Source: Prevotella sp.
Lineage (GTDB): Bacteria > Bacteroidota > Bacteroidia > Bacteroidales > Bacteroidaceae
Direction: 5' to 3'
Assembly: GCA_017442825.1 (NCBI GenBank)
Contig: JAFRYZ010000030.1
Coordinates: 38,772 to 102,771, forward strand
Length of the DNA: 64,000 bases
Positions 19,492 to 29,231 of this stretch are shown in pieces. The number at the start of each line of letters is the position of its first letter. Within the stretch, counting starts at the first letter, position 1. Below the pieces are notes generated by a model. It did not search any database, was not told the origin of the DNA, and saw nothing but the letters and a program-made list of their open reading frames with translations. Position numbers and translations under genes: made by a program.

Positions 19492-19926
19492 ATGAAGATT
19501 CAAGTAGTCAATAAGGGTCACCAACCTTTACCGGCTTACGCCACTAAACAGAGTGCTGGCATGGATTTGCGTGCCAATATCGATGAACCTATTGTGTTGC
19601 ATCCGATGGAGCGTAAGCTCATCCCTACAGGTTTACACATTGCTCTGCCTGAAGGTTATGAGGCTCAGGTTCGTCCACGTAGTGGTTTGGCGTTGAAAAA
19701 AGGTATTACTGTGCTCAATTCTCCTGGGACCATCGATGCCGACTATCGTGGCGAGGTGGGTGTATTGCTCATCAATCTTTCGCAAGAAGATTTTGTCATT
19801 AACGATGGTGAGCGTGTTGCCCAGATGGTCATTGCCCGTCATGAGCAGGGAGAGTTTGTTGAGGTGGAAGTCCTAGACGAAACCGAACGTGGTGAAGGCG
19901 GTTACGGACACACAGGCGTGGTATAG
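19492..19926 (+). CDS. dut: Deoxyuridine 5'-triphosphate nucleotidohydrolase
   Basis: Trimeric dUTPase of 144 aa hydrolysing dUTP to dUMP and pyrophosphate. All five motifs are visible: [39 protein letters not shown] and the C-terminal [11 protein letters not shown] arm. The start at 19492 is set by the promoter and by [14 protein letters not shown] matching the family N-terminus. It is divergent from dgt. Confidence 0.97.
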   Translation: MKIQVVNKGHQPLPAYATKQSAGMDLRANIDEPIVLHPMERKLIPTGLHIALPEGYEAQVRPRSGLALKKGITVLNSPGTIDADYRGEVGVLLINLSQEDFVINDGERVAQMVIARHEQGEFVEVEVLDETERGEGGYGHTGVV

Positions 19927-20022
19927 CGCGTACGCTAATTGACAATTCACAATTCTTTGGAAGCAAGGCGACTTCGTCGGTTTCTTACTCTGGCAAGCGC
20001 TTCGCGATTAGATAATTCACAA

Positions 20023-21705
20023 ATGATAAAGAGGATACTGATAGGATTGATGTTGGTAGTGTCGGGGCTGACGGCTCAGGCGCAACAGTCGCCCTATAAC
20101 TATTTCTTTCTGGAGGCGATTTGCCAGCAGGGACAAGGCAACTATGCAGCAGCTTTCGACTTGCTGCAGTTGGCAAAGGTGCTTAATCCAGAGGCTCCGG
20201 AGGTATGGTTCCAGTTGTCAGGCTATTATTCTGACTTGAAAGACGATGACCATACTCGTGAATGTTTGGAACGAGCTGCAGCCTTGTCGCCAGAGAATGA
20301 CACATACCAGGAACGATTGGCGCAGTTCCTGATTACTCAGCGTGAATTCGACAAGGCGATAGAGGCTTACGAACGGCTGTATGCTGCCCATCGCAACCGT
20401 GACGACGTGCTGCAGTTGCTTTTTCGCCTGTATGGGGTGAAGAACGACTATGAGAAAATGATTGGGGCGCTGGACAGAATGGAAACCCTTGAGGGTTCCA
20501 GCGAGCAGTTGACGCTGACAAAAATGCAGATTTATGAGCAGCAAGGAGAAAAGTCAAAAGTTCTCAAGGAGTTGCGTGCATTGGTTGACCATCATCCTAA
20601 CGATCTGAACTATCGTGTCATGTTAGGCAACTGGCTTTTGCAGAACGACAGACCGGAGGATGCATTGAAGGAATACAAGAAGGTGCTTCATGAAGAACCT
20701 GACAACGAACTGGCGCAAATGTCAATGCTCGACTATTACCATGCAAAAGAACGGCAGGATAAGGCTGACGAACTTTTGGTGAAGCTGTTGAAAAGCAAGA
20801 AAACGGAATCTTCGACCAAGCTCACACTGATGAGACAGGTGATAGAAGAGAATCCCGAAGATAGCGTAAAGGTGCTGCAACTCTTCGATGAGGTGTTGGC
20901 ACAACCTCAGCAAAATGGCGATGTCGCCATGCTGAAGGCTGCATATATGTCCCTCAAGAAGATGCCCCAAGATGAGGTGAACGCCGTTTTGGAGCGTGTC
21001 TTGGAGATAGAACCCGACAACGTCCGTGCTCGCTATATGCTGATTGAGAGCACATGGGATAGTAAAGACTACGACAAGGTGATTGCCTATTGCCGTCCCG
21101 CACAACAATACAACCCCGACGAAATGCTGTTCTATTATTTCCAAGGATTAGCACATTTCCAAAAACAGGAGCAGGACGCGGCTTTGGAAACTTTTCAGAA
21201 AGGAGTCAGCCAAATCAATCAGGATAGTAATCCTGAGATTGTCAGCGACTTTTATGCCATCATGGGCGACATCCTGCATGAGAAAGGCCGAGAAACAGAG
21301 AGTTTTGCCGCTTATGACAGTTGTCTGCAATGGAAACCCGATAACATTGGATGTCTGAACAATTATGCCTATTATCTCAGCGTTAAAGGTAAAGATCTGT
21401 CTAAGGCTGAACAAATGAGTTATAAGACTATCAAGGCAGAACCGGAAAGTGCAACTTATCTTGACACTTATGCATGGATTTTATTCCAGCAGGGGCGCTA
21501 TGAGGAGGCGAAAATATATATTGATCAAGCCCTCAAGAATGATACAACAGCAGATAACGTCATCGTAGAGCATGCCGGCGACATCTATGCCATGACGGGT
21601 GACTTGGAGAAGGCTCTTGAATACTGGCGACATGTTGCAGCTAAAGGTGGTGACAGCGCTGTTTTGCAACGGAAAATTCAACTTAAGAAGTATATCAAAG
21701 AATGA
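20023..21705 (+). CDS. Secreted TPR-repeat protein
   Basis: Protein of 560 aa starting MIKRILIGLMLVVSGLTAQA, a Sec signal peptide with likely cleavage after AQA. The rest is tetratricopeptide repeats, seen as repeated patterns such as ALKEYKKVLHEEPDNELA and YDKVIAYCRPAQQYNPDEM, making it a periplasmic scaffold. The stop overlaps the next start (ATGA), beginning a long operon that continues to an LolB-like lipoprotein and an EnvC-like protein. The frame could start at 19939, but that lies upstream of the signal peptide in a repeat-containing spacer. Confidence 0.85.
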   Translation: MIKRILIGLMLVVSGLTAQAQQSPYNYFFLEAICQQGQGNYAAAFDLLQLAKVLNPEAPEVWFQLSGYYSDLKDDDHTRECLERAAALSPENDTYQERLAQFLITQREFDKAIEAYERLYAAHRNRDDVLQLLFRLYGVKNDYEKMIGALDRMETLEGSSEQLTLTKMQIYEQQGEKSKVLKELRALVDHHPNDLNYRVMLGNWLLQNDRPEDALKEYKKVLHEEPDNELAQMSMLDYYHAKERQDKADELLVKLLKSKKTESSTKLTLMRQVIEENPEDSVKVLQLFDEVLAQPQQNGDVAMLKAAYMSLKKMPQDEVNAVLERVLEIEPDNVRARYMLIESTWDSKDYDKVIAYCRPAQQYNPDEMLFYYFQGLAHFQKQEQDAALETFQKGVSQINQDSNPEIVSDFYAIMGDILHEKGRETESFAAYDSCLQWKPDNIGCLNNYAYYLSVKGKDLSKAEQMSYKTIKAEPESATYLDTYAWILFQQGRYEEAKIYIDQALKNDTTADNVIVEHAGDIYAMTGDLEKALEYWRHVAAKGGDSAVLQRKIQLKKYIKE

Positions 21706-22577
21706 AAAGAATCGTTTACATATTTCTTTGTGCAGCCGTCTTGGCTGCTTGTGGAACAAAGAAAGGGGTGGTGAAAGATCCGAAAACGCCGACGAACATT
21801 GCTAATGGCGAACAGGGACAGGAGCAGGAGAAGTTGCGCTTTGTACAAAAGGTTTCCGATCAGGCTTTGTACCAGCAAAACGTAGTCTCGAAGATGACTT
21901 TCACAATGAATACCGGGAAAAAGAAAATTTCAGTACCTGCTTCGCTCCACATGCGCAAGGACGATGTCATCCGTATCCAGCTGTTTGTTCCCATCATCGG
22001 AACGGAAGTTGGACGATTGGAGTTTACAAAAGACTATGTGCTCATCATCGACCGATTGCATAAACAGTATATCAAGGCAGACTATAGCAAAATCGATTTC
22101 CTTCAAAATCGTGGAGTCGGATTCTACGTTCTGCAAGCACTCTTCTGGAATCAGTTGTTCATACCTGGAGCCAAGAAGGTGGGAGAAGAGCAGTTGTCGC
22201 AATATGATGTGGATTTGAAGTTTGCAGGTACGACGCTCCCTGTTTTGCTTCGTCAGCGCAAAATGTTATTTAGCTGGGCTGCAGATAAATCATCGGCACT
22301 CATCAAAGAAACGACTATCACCTATGCAGAAAACACACCAGAAGCAGCATCGCTCACATGGACGTATGACGAATTCCGTGCCTTTGGATCGAAGCAATAC
22401 CCTCACCGGCAGGAACTCCACCTGAAAGCGGTGGCAAACAAACAGCAGAAGGATGTCACAGTCACTTTTGATATGAATGGGGTGAGTGCAGACAAAGACT
22501 GGGAACCGCGTACTACTGTCAGCGATAGGTATAAAGCTGTTGACGTGAAAGATGTCCTTAAAACATTATTACAATGA
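21702..22577 (+). CDS. Lipoprotein, DUF4292-type (LolB/LppX-like fold inferred)
   Basis: 291 aa lipoprotein with signal peptide and lipobox LAACGTKKG (Cys 17). The body has beta-rich features (VSKMTFTMNTGKKKISVPASLHMRKDDVIRIQLF and VGRLEFTKDYVLIIDR) of the Bacteroidetes DUF4292 group, which I recall as related to the LolB/LppX lipid-binding fold. It overlaps the genes on both sides by 4 nt. Role unknown; linkage to an EnvC-like protein suggests envelope maintenance. Family assignment is from memory. Confidence 0.7.
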   Translation: MKRIVYIFLCAAVLAACGTKKGVVKDPKTPTNIANGEQGQEQEKLRFVQKVSDQALYQQNVVSKMTFTMNTGKKKISVPASLHMRKDDVIRIQLFVPIIGTEVGRLEFTKDYVLIIDRLHKQYIKADYSKIDFLQNRGVGFYVLQALFWNQLFIPGAKKVGEEQLSQYDVDLKFAGTTLPVLLRQRKMLFSWAADKSSALIKETTITYAENTPEAASLTWTYDEFRAFGSKQYPHRQELHLKAVANKQQKDVTVTFDMNGVSADKDWEPRTTVSDRYKAVDVKDVLKTLLQ

Positions 22578-24307
22578 CAAGAATACTCATCATCATCGCC
22601 TTTCTGTTGTCTGTGCTTCCCATGAGTGCACAGCAGAAACGGCATTATACAACGAAGAAATCCGCCGCAGTCCTTCCTGCGTCCAAGCAAACAAAAGCCA
22701 CCCAACAAAAAGGAACTCGTTCCTATCAGCAAACGGGGAAACGTTCTAGTTCCAAGAGGAGGGGAAAAGTCGTCAAAGGTAAGAACGGCAAGATAACCTA
22801 CGAAACGACCGAGGAAATTCGTGGTTTGCAGAAACAACGGTCGCAGATTCAGGCAGAAATCAATAGCAAGGAAAAAGAACTGAAAGCCAAGGAAAGTGAT
22901 GTAAGGCAGCGACTGAATAATCTGGTACAAATTAATACAGAGATAGACCAACATCAGAAATCTATCGACACCATTCAGCGCGACATCCGACACCTTGATG
23001 GTAATATCAATATTCTGAATGCTCAGTTGGCAGAACTGCAAAAACAATTGGACGATCGTAAAGCAAAATTTATTGAGTCTATGCGTTATATGGCACGGCA
23101 TCGTAGCATACAGGATAAAATTATGTTTATCTTCAGTGCCAAAAGTCTGACGCAGATGTATCGTCGCTTGCGTTTCGTGCGTCAATATGCCACCTTCCAG
23201 CGTGCTCAAGGAAAGTTGGTGCAGGAGAAGCAGCAGCAAGTGAATGCAAAAAACCAACAGTTGCAGGGTGTTCGCCATACGAAGAATACGTTGCTGAACA
23301 AAGACCAGCGTATCAAGGCTGAATTGCAGGGTAAGCATGCGGAGCAGCAAAAGGTAGTGGAATCGCTGAAGGCTGAGCAGAAGACGCTTCAGGATGTGTT
23401 GGTACAGCAACGTCAGAAACAAGCTGCGTTGAATGCACAGATTGATAAGCTCATCGCCATAGAGATAAGGAAAGCTCGTGAACGTGCTATTGCCGAAGCT
23501 AAAGCTCGTGCTGCTGCCGAGGCTGCAGCACGAAAGAAACGTGCCGAAGAAGCTGCTCGAAAGAAAGCTGCTGCTGAGGCTGCAGCACGTGAAAATGCCC
23601 GCCGCATAGCTGAAGCTAAGGCTCGTGAAGAAAGGGCGAAGGCTGAGGCTCGCGCCGCTGCCGAGGCTGCCCGTAAGGCGCGTGCTGAAGAGCGTGCTGC
23701 TGCCGCTGCGGCTGAGTCACAACGCCGTGCTGAAGCTGCTGCCGAAGCTCAACGCCGTGCCGAACAGGCTGCCCGTGAGGCTGAGTCAGCTCGTTTGGCA
23801 GCCGAACGCAAGGCTGATGTTGACCGAAAACGAGCAGAGGAAGAGCGTAAGCGTGAGGAACGAGAAGAGCGTTCTGTAGAAACCGAGTCTTTCAACAGTG
23901 CCGACCGTGCTCTCAGTGGTAGCTTTGCTAACAACAAGGGGCGTTTGCCCATGCCCTTGGCAGGACGTATTGTCAGCCGCTACGGACAATATAGTGTTGA
24001 GGGGCTTCACAACGTACATTTATCGAACAATGGAATTAACATAAAAGGCTCTCCCGGTGCCACCGTGCGTTGTGTTTTTGCCGGTGAAGTTAGTGCTGTC
24101 TTCGGATTCAGTGGTACGAGCGTCGTCATGGTGCGCCACGGTGCCTATATCTCAGTATATTGTAACTTGACAAACGTTCATGTAGGCAAGGGGCAAAAGG
24201 TGTCAGCGCGTCAATCTCTCGGTACTGTCGGCAACGATGGAATCCTTCAGTTCCAGTTGCGTAAGGAAACGGCTAAACTCAATCCAGAGGCATGGTTGGG
24301 ACGTTAA
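22574..24307 (+). CDS. EnvC-like murein hydrolase activator (degenerate M23 domain)
   Basis: 577 aa. Signal peptide (MTRILIIIAFLLSVLPMSAQ), a basic linker, long coiled coils (residues ~75-290), an Ala/Arg/Glu-rich helix (~295-440) and a C-terminal LytM/M23 domain (~455-575). The zinc ligands of active M23 enzymes are missing: the HxxxD position reads NNGIN and the HxH position reads LQFQLR. That is the EnvC pattern, where a dead LytM domain activates amidases for septal splitting. The ATGA overlap with the upstream lipoprotein suggests coupled translation. Confidence 0.85.
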   Translation: MTRILIIIAFLLSVLPMSAQQKRHYTTKKSAAVLPASKQTKATQQKGTRSYQQTGKRSSSKRRGKVVKGKNGKITYETTEEIRGLQKQRSQIQAEINSKEKELKAKESDVRQRLNNLVQINTEIDQHQKSIDTIQRDIRHLDGNINILNAQLAELQKQLDDRKAKFIESMRYMARHRSIQDKIMFIFSAKSLTQMYRRLRFVRQYATFQRAQGKLVQEKQQQVNAKNQQLQGVRHTKNTLLNKDQRIKAELQGKHAEQQKVVESLKAEQKTLQDVLVQQRQKQAALNAQIDKLIAIEIRKARERAIAEAKARAAAEAAARKKRAEEAARKKAAAEAAARENARRIAEAKAREERAKAEARAAAEAARKARAEERAAAAAAESQRRAEAAAEAQRRAEQAAREAESARLAAERKADVDRKRAEEERKREEREERSVETESFNSADRALSGSFANNKGRLPMPLAGRIVSRYGQYSVEGLHNVHLSNNGINIKGSPGATVRCVFAGEVSAVFGFSGTSVVMVRHGAYISVYCNLTNVHVGKGQKVSARQSLGTVGNDGILQFQLRKETAKLNPEAWLGR

Positions 24308-26181
24308 TTAAGAAGGTTTCAGGGGCAGTGCTTAGTCCTATTCGGAAAAATGCGCGGTTCTTTTTCTTCATGTACTTATTGGGTATCGTTTGCAGCTATG
24401 TGGTGATGCCCAATCATCGTGGTGCGAAGGTTTATGACAACCTGTGGTTAGAACTGTTGCTGGATACATATGTGGTGTGTGCTTTGTTGTGTATCTTCCC
24501 GAAAAATATTAGACAATGGATTCGGGTTGTCTTTGCCGTTATGACGTATGTGGTGGTGTTGGCTGATGTCTTTTGTTTTGTTCGCTTCGGTGCCACGTTG
24601 AATCCCACCATGTTGTTACTGGCAGGTGAAACAACAGGAAAAGAGGCATCAGAGTTCTTCAGTTCCTATCTTTCTAGCGATCTCTTTTTTTCTGGTTGCG
24701 GATGGGTACTGCTGATTGCCACAATGCACGCTTGCGTAGCTTTGGGCTTGTGGCATAAATTAACCAAGTCGTTTGGTTTATTGATGAAACGCCATCTGCC
24801 ATCCCTTACATCTCGTCTATCATCTCTCCCTTCCAGTCTTGTCACTCTCATACCTTATCTCTTGTCCATAGTCTTGGTTGCACTCCTTATCTGGGCAGTC
24901 TTGGCTTCGTGGCGCAACAAAGTGCTGATGGTAGAAATGTTTGAGAAGGAAAATATAGGACAAGTAGAGCACGAACTGACAAAGAAGGAGCATGCGGAGT
25001 TCTATTTGCCGTTGTATCGTCTTGTCTTCAGTATGTTCTCCAACCAACTGACTGACGAACAGGTGGAAAAGTTGATTGCAGCCAAGGACAAGGTACAGGT
25101 GGATAGTTGTTCGTTTAGAAGTCCGCACATCGTGCTGATTATTGGTGAGAGTTATAACAAGCATCATTCTCAACTCTATGGATACAAGAAACCTACGGCA
25201 CCACGGCAAGTGGCACGACGACGAACGGGACGATTGGTTTCCTTTTCCGATGTTGTTGCACCTTGGAACTTGACGAGTTATGTCTTTAAGAATATGTTCT
25301 CCATGCATGTGGTGGGACAGAAGGGTGAGTGGTGCGACTATCCTCTCTTCCCTGAAATATTCCGTAAGGCAGGCTATCATGTTACTTTTTTGACCAATCA
25401 GTTCTTGCCTAAGGCGAAAGAAGCAGTATTTGATTTCTCAGGTGGTTTCTTCCTAAACGACCCAGAACTGAGTGCTGCACAGTTTGACACTCGGAACACC
25501 GGTGTTCATATATTGGATGAGGGACTTTTGGAAGACTATGATGAGCTGAAGGAGATGAGTCGTAGGGATAAGGAGAGTAAGCCGCAGTTGACAATCTTCC
25601 ATCTGATGGGTCAGCACGTGAATTACAACCAACGCTATCCTAAGTGCCAACGGAAATGGACAGGTGATGACTACGAGCGCCCAGACCTGACACCTAAGAA
25701 ACGCGACATCTTGTCGCATTATGATAATGCCACACTTTACAACGACTCTATCGTCGATCAGATTCTGAGGCGGTTGGAACACGAGGATGTTATAGCCATC
25801 TACCTCTCTGATCACGGTGAAGAATGCTTCGATGACGGTTTCAAATATCACGGACGTGACCATAGTGCTGAGATAACACCCAGGTTGGCACATCAAGAGT
25901 TTGACGTTCCTTTCTGGGTATGGTGCTCACGCAAGTATGTTAACCATCATCCTGCTATATTCAAAGAGGTGGTTAGGGCGAAAGACCGTCCGCTGATGAC
26001 CGATGCACTACCTCATTTGCTGTTGTATCTTGCCGGTATCGAAACGAAAGACTATCACGAGGAGTATAATGTGTTGTCGCCGAAGTATGACCATCAGCGT
26101 AAACGCATTATCAAGGCAACAGTGGACTATGATAAATTGACAATTGATGAAAGACGGAATATTGACACGGACAGAATGTAA
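24292..26181 (+). CDS. Phosphoethanolamine transferase (EptA/sulfatase family)
   Basis: 629 aa inner-membrane protein. About five N-terminal membrane helices (residues 20-210) precede a periplasmic alkaline-phosphatase-fold domain with VLIIGESYNKHHSQLYGY (metal-binding Glu), PWNLTSYVFK containing the likely catalytic Thr, FHLMGQHVNYNQRYP and YLSDHGEECFDD (metal-binding Asp/His). The family moves phosphoethanolamine from phosphatidylethanolamine to lipid A or glycans; the acceptor cannot be told. It overlaps the preceding gene by 16 nt. Confidence 0.9.
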   Translation: MVGTLIKKVSGAVLSPIRKNARFFFFMYLLGIVCSYVVMPNHRGAKVYDNLWLELLLDTYVVCALLCIFPKNIRQWIRVVFAVMTYVVVLADVFCFVRFGATLNPTMLLLAGETTGKEASEFFSSYLSSDLFFSGCGWVLLIATMHACVALGLWHKLTKSFGLLMKRHLPSLTSRLSSLPSSLVTLIPYLLSIVLVALLIWAVLASWRNKVLMVEMFEKENIGQVEHELTKKEHAEFYLPLYRLVFSMFSNQLTDEQVEKLIAAKDKVQVDSCSFRSPHIVLIIGESYNKHHSQLYGYKKPTAPRQVARRRTGRLVSFSDVVAPWNLTSYVFKNMFSMHVVGQKGEWCDYPLFPEIFRKAGYHVTFLTNQFLPKAKEAVFDFSGGFFLNDPELSAAQFDTRNTGVHILDEGLLEDYDELKEMSRRDKESKPQLTIFHLMGQHVNYNQRYPKCQRKWTGDDYERPDLTPKKRDILSHYDNATLYNDSIVDQILRRLEHEDVIAIYLSDHGEECFDDGFKYHGRDHSAEITPRLAHQEFDVPFWVWCSRKYVNHHPAIFKEVVRAKDRPLMTDALPHLLLYLAGIETKDYHEEYNVLSPKYDHQRKRIIKATVDYDKLTIDERRNIDTDRM

Positions 26182-27193
26182 TGCTTTGCGAGGAATAGCT
26201 ATTATTGGCATTTTCTTGCATAACTATTGCCATTGGCTACCTGGCATTGTCAGGGAGAACGAATACCAGTTTTTTCAGAAGAATGTCGATGGGCTGAATG
26301 GAGTGCTGACGCACCCAGATGGGTTGTTGCCAATACATCTCTTGTCGTTCTTTGGTCATTATGGAGTGCCGCTGTTCCTCTTTCTTAGTGCTTACGGTTT
26401 GGTTCGGAAATACGAACAGGCGCAACCCTATATTACACCAGGAAAAGTGAAGGATTTGCCTCTTGTATGGCGATTCATACGTGAACATTTTGCAAAACTT
26501 TTTAAGATGATGTTCTTCGGTTACATACTTTTCCTTATGGTGGATACTATCTTGCCGAAGGGACACCACTATCACTGGCTTGACATCATTGCTCAGTTGG
26601 GTATGTTTAATAATGTGCTCCCCAACCCTGACCATATTATCTGGCCTGGTCCCTATTGGTTTTTCGGACTGATGTTGCAGTTGTATGTTGTCTATCGTTT
26701 GTTGTTGTATCGTCGTCATTGGGGATGGACAGTGGCGTTGATGGCAATTTGTACATTAGCTCAACTGTTGTTTGCGCCAGAGAGTGAGGAACTGAACCGA
26801 TATCGCTATAACTTTATGGGCGGAATGTTGCCGTTTGGACTCGGTCTGCTCTACGGAAGAATGCCAAAATCTTTGCCTCAAAGTTACAATTGGTTGTTCT
26901 TTATCATCTCGCTGTTACTTATCTATACTGAAGGGCAGACCTTCTGGGGGTGGATGTTGGTGCCGTTGTTTGTATGTTCTGCTGGTTTCACATTGGTGAA
27001 AGTGCTGCCCGTTTGGTTATTAAAGATCATGGAGTGGATGGGGGGTATTTCGGCAGCTCTCTTCGTATGTCATCCTGTGGCTCGACGTGTCTTCATCGGA
27101 TTGTCTTATCGTGGCGATATGCTGGAAGGATTGTTGCTCTACATCTTGTCGGCAATTGCCTTGGCATTATTATATAAAAGAGTAATAAAGTAA
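26147..27193 (+). CDS. Acyltransferase-3 family membrane protein
   Basis: Polytopic protein of 348 aa with about ten membrane segments. It begins with the family pattern CNALRGIAIIGIFLHNYCHW (R then H in the first helix) and carries LSFFGHYGVPLFLFLSAYGLV. Such enzymes O-acetylate or otherwise acylate surface polysaccharides and lipids. The ATG at 26147 is used (the frame opens with TTG at 26144); it overlaps the upstream gene by 35 nt. The substrate is unknown. Confidence 0.85.
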   Translation: MKDGILTRTECNALRGIAIIGIFLHNYCHWLPGIVRENEYQFFQKNVDGLNGVLTHPDGLLPIHLLSFFGHYGVPLFLFLSAYGLVRKYEQAQPYITPGKVKDLPLVWRFIREHFAKLFKMMFFGYILFLMVDTILPKGHHYHWLDIIAQLGMFNNVLPNPDHIIWPGPYWFFGLMLQLYVVYRLLLYRRHWGWTVALMAICTLAQLLFAPESEELNRYRYNFMGGMLPFGLGLLYGRMPKSLPQSYNWLFFIISLLLIYTEGQTFWGWMLVPLFVCSAGFTLVKVLPVWLLKIMEWMGGISAALFVCHPVARRVFIGLSYRGDMLEGLLLYILSAIALALLYKRVIK

Positions 27194-27263
27194 TTAGGAG
27201 TAATAACATCGTTTATCTTTCAGACGAACAAGAAGAAAAGGAAGTAGATGAGTAGAAAAGAAT

Positions 27264-28301
27264 ATGAGTAGAAGAGAAATTGCTTTGGAAAAGATAAGTC
27301 GCTATCGTGGTGAACTGATGGGGGCTGCAATGCTCTTTATTGTCTTTTTTCATGTGGGATTGCCGCGCACAGACATGTTCTTCGGTTTGCGCCGTATGGG
27401 TAATGTCGGCGTGGATATGTTCCTTTTCCTCAGTGGAATGGGTTTGTGGTTCTCCTGGATGAGGAATAGTCAGTCCTTACCTTCTGGTTCTCATCCTTCC
27501 TTTATTAGCTTTTACAAGCGTCGCTTCCTGCGTATCTATCCTGCCTGGTTGTTGGTTGCTAGTGTTTTCTATATCTCCAAATACTTGGAAGGACCTCAGT
27601 ATAGTGCCAATATCGTGGACTTAATCGGTGACATTACCTTGAATTGGGATTTCTGGTTGCATGACGAACTGACGTTTTGGTATATTCCTGCAACAATGAT
27701 GCTTTATATATTTGCTCCGTTCTATATGGAATTGGTAAGGCGTCATCCTGTATTCCGCTGGTTGCCGGTGGCAATGGTAATGTGGTGTGTTATCGTCCAA
27801 TATGTATTACCTATCCATCAGGCGGTAGGACATATCGAAATATTTTGGAGTCGCGTACCTATTTTCTTTATCGGTGTCAATATGGGTGAGTGGATTCGCC
27901 AAAAGAAGACTATTGACGGCAGTGCTATTTGGCTGATTTTATGGTTGTTTGTTATGTCGCTGGCAGCCTGTATCTATTTGGAACAGATGCGTCATGGTAA
28001 GTTCCCGCTCTTTCTCGAGCGTATGCTATATATCCCGATGACGGTTTCAGGATTGTTGCTGCTTTGCGAACTGTTTAGTCTTGTTCCGCAGTGGGTGAGA
28101 AGGTCGTTGACCTTTGTTGGCACCATTAGCCTGGAAATGTATCTGTTGCATGTGCAGTTTGTTTTGCTCTATATCGAGAAATGGGGATGGAGCTATTGGC
28201 CAAAGGTGTTGGTTTGTCTTGCTTTATCGCTACCATTAGCATGGGTGTTACACAAAATGATAGAATTCTTGATTAAACCGATTGAAAAGAGAATGAAATG
28301 A
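27264..28301 (+). CDS. Acyltransferase-3 family membrane protein
   Basis: 345 aa, about ten membrane segments, with the family marks YRGELMGAAMLFIVFFHVGLP (catalytic His) and GNVGVDMFLFLSGMGLWFSW. It is a second, clearly different member beside the 26147 gene, so two acyl decorations are likely. The start at 27264 (MSRREIALEK) is preceded by a near-duplicate of its own first codons (MSRKEYE then stop, 27248-27271). It overlaps the UbiA-like gene by 4 nt. Confidence 0.88.
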   Translation: MSRREIALEKISRYRGELMGAAMLFIVFFHVGLPRTDMFFGLRRMGNVGVDMFLFLSGMGLWFSWMRNSQSLPSGSHPSFISFYKRRFLRIYPAWLLVASVFYISKYLEGPQYSANIVDLIGDITLNWDFWLHDELTFWYIPATMMLYIFAPFYMELVRRHPVFRWLPVAMVMWCVIVQYVLPIHQAVGHIEIFWSRVPIFFIGVNMGEWIRQKKTIDGSAIWLILWLFVMSLAACIYLEQMRHGKFPLFLERMLYIPMTVSGLLLLCELFSLVPQWVRRSLTFVGTISLEMYLLHVQFVLLYIEKWGWSYWPKVLVCLALSLPLAWVLHKMIEFLIKPIEKRMK

Positions 28302-29230
28302 AAGAGATATTGAAACTGATAAGACCTCAGCAGTGGGTAAAGAATTTATTTGTCTTTATTCCTGCCTTCTTTGGTGGCGGACTTTTAGATACTGACCGTA
28401 TGCTGTCAGCATTGCTGGCTTTTTTTTCTTTCAGTTTTGCCGCTTCTTCCATCTATTGCCTGAACGACATTGCTGACTTGGAAGCCGATCGCAAGCATCC
28501 CGTGAAGTGTCATCGTCCGATAGCATCGGGAGCTGTCAGTGTAGCACAAGCCTATAGTTTGATGGCTTTGTTCTTTTTCTTGTCCATGGCTGTGGCATTA
28601 TTGTTTTTTATCCCTCATTTTTCATCTTTCATCTTTCTTTCGAGTTCTGCTCGCTTCGCTAGCGAAGAACCTTCCTACTTTATCTTTGTCATTCTTTTCT
28701 ATTGGTTGCTCAATATAGCCTATTGCCTGTGGTTGAAACATTATGCCATTATCGACGTGTGTGTGGTAGCCTTCGGCTTTGTCCTGCGTATTCTTGCCGG
28801 TGGAGCAGCAACGGCTATCGTACTGAGTAAGTGGTTGGTATTGATGACGTTCTTGCTGACATTATTCTTGTCGTTTGCTAAGCGACGTGATGACGTGTTG
28901 CGTATGGAGGCAACGGGTGAAGCACCACGACGCAATACCAGCCGATACAATCTGACGTTTATCAACCAGGCAATTACCATTACAGCCAGTGTAATGCTGG
29001 TTTGCTATATCATGTACACGGTTTCACCGGAAGTAGTAGCGCGTTTCCATACTGATTATCTCTATCTTACGACAATTTTCGTTTTAGTGGGATTGTTGCG
29101 CTATATCCAATTGGCAGTTGTCGATCAGCAGAGTGGAGACCCGACGAAGGTCATTTGGCGTGACCGTTTTACTCAATGTGTCGTAGTGGCATGGGGTTTG
29201 AGTTTCCTCTTGCTCATTTATCTAGTATAA
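28298..29230 (+). CDS. UbiA-family prenyltransferase, polyprenyl-phosphate phosphoribosyltransferase-like
   Basis: 310 aa, about nine membrane helices. The first Asp-rich motif reads CLNDIADLEADRKHP (N56, D57, D60, D64), followed by KCHRPIASG. This arrangement matches decaprenyl-phosphate 5-phosphoribosyltransferase (mycobacterial UbiA) better than quinone or heme prenyltransferases. The gene is directly followed by an HAD phosphatase, as expected for a polyprenyl-phospho-pentose pathway. A Ser-rich cytoplasmic or periplasmic loop near residues 107-125 contains a 14-bp DNA palindrome. A lipid-quinone role cannot be fully excluded. Confidence 0.75.
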   Translation: MKEILKLIRPQQWVKNLFVFIPAFFGGGLLDTDRMLSALLAFFSFSFAASSIYCLNDIADLEADRKHPVKCHRPIASGAVSVAQAYSLMALFFFLSMAVALLFFIPHFSSFIFLSSSARFASEEPSYFIFVILFYWLLNIAYCLWLKHYAIIDVCVVAFGFVLRILAGGAATAIVLSKWLVLMTFLLTLFLSFAKRRDDVLRMEATGEAPRRNTSRYNLTFINQAITITASVMLVCYIMYTVSPEVVARFHTDYLYLTTIFVLVGLLRYIQLAVVDQQSGDPTKVIWRDRFTQCVVVAWGLSFLLLIYLV

Positions 29231-29231
29231 G

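Noticed and set aside
22403-23422. 339-codon minus-strand frame over the EnvC-like gene
   Set aside because: Complement of coiled-coil codons (Leu/Phe-rich), overlapping two well-supported genes.
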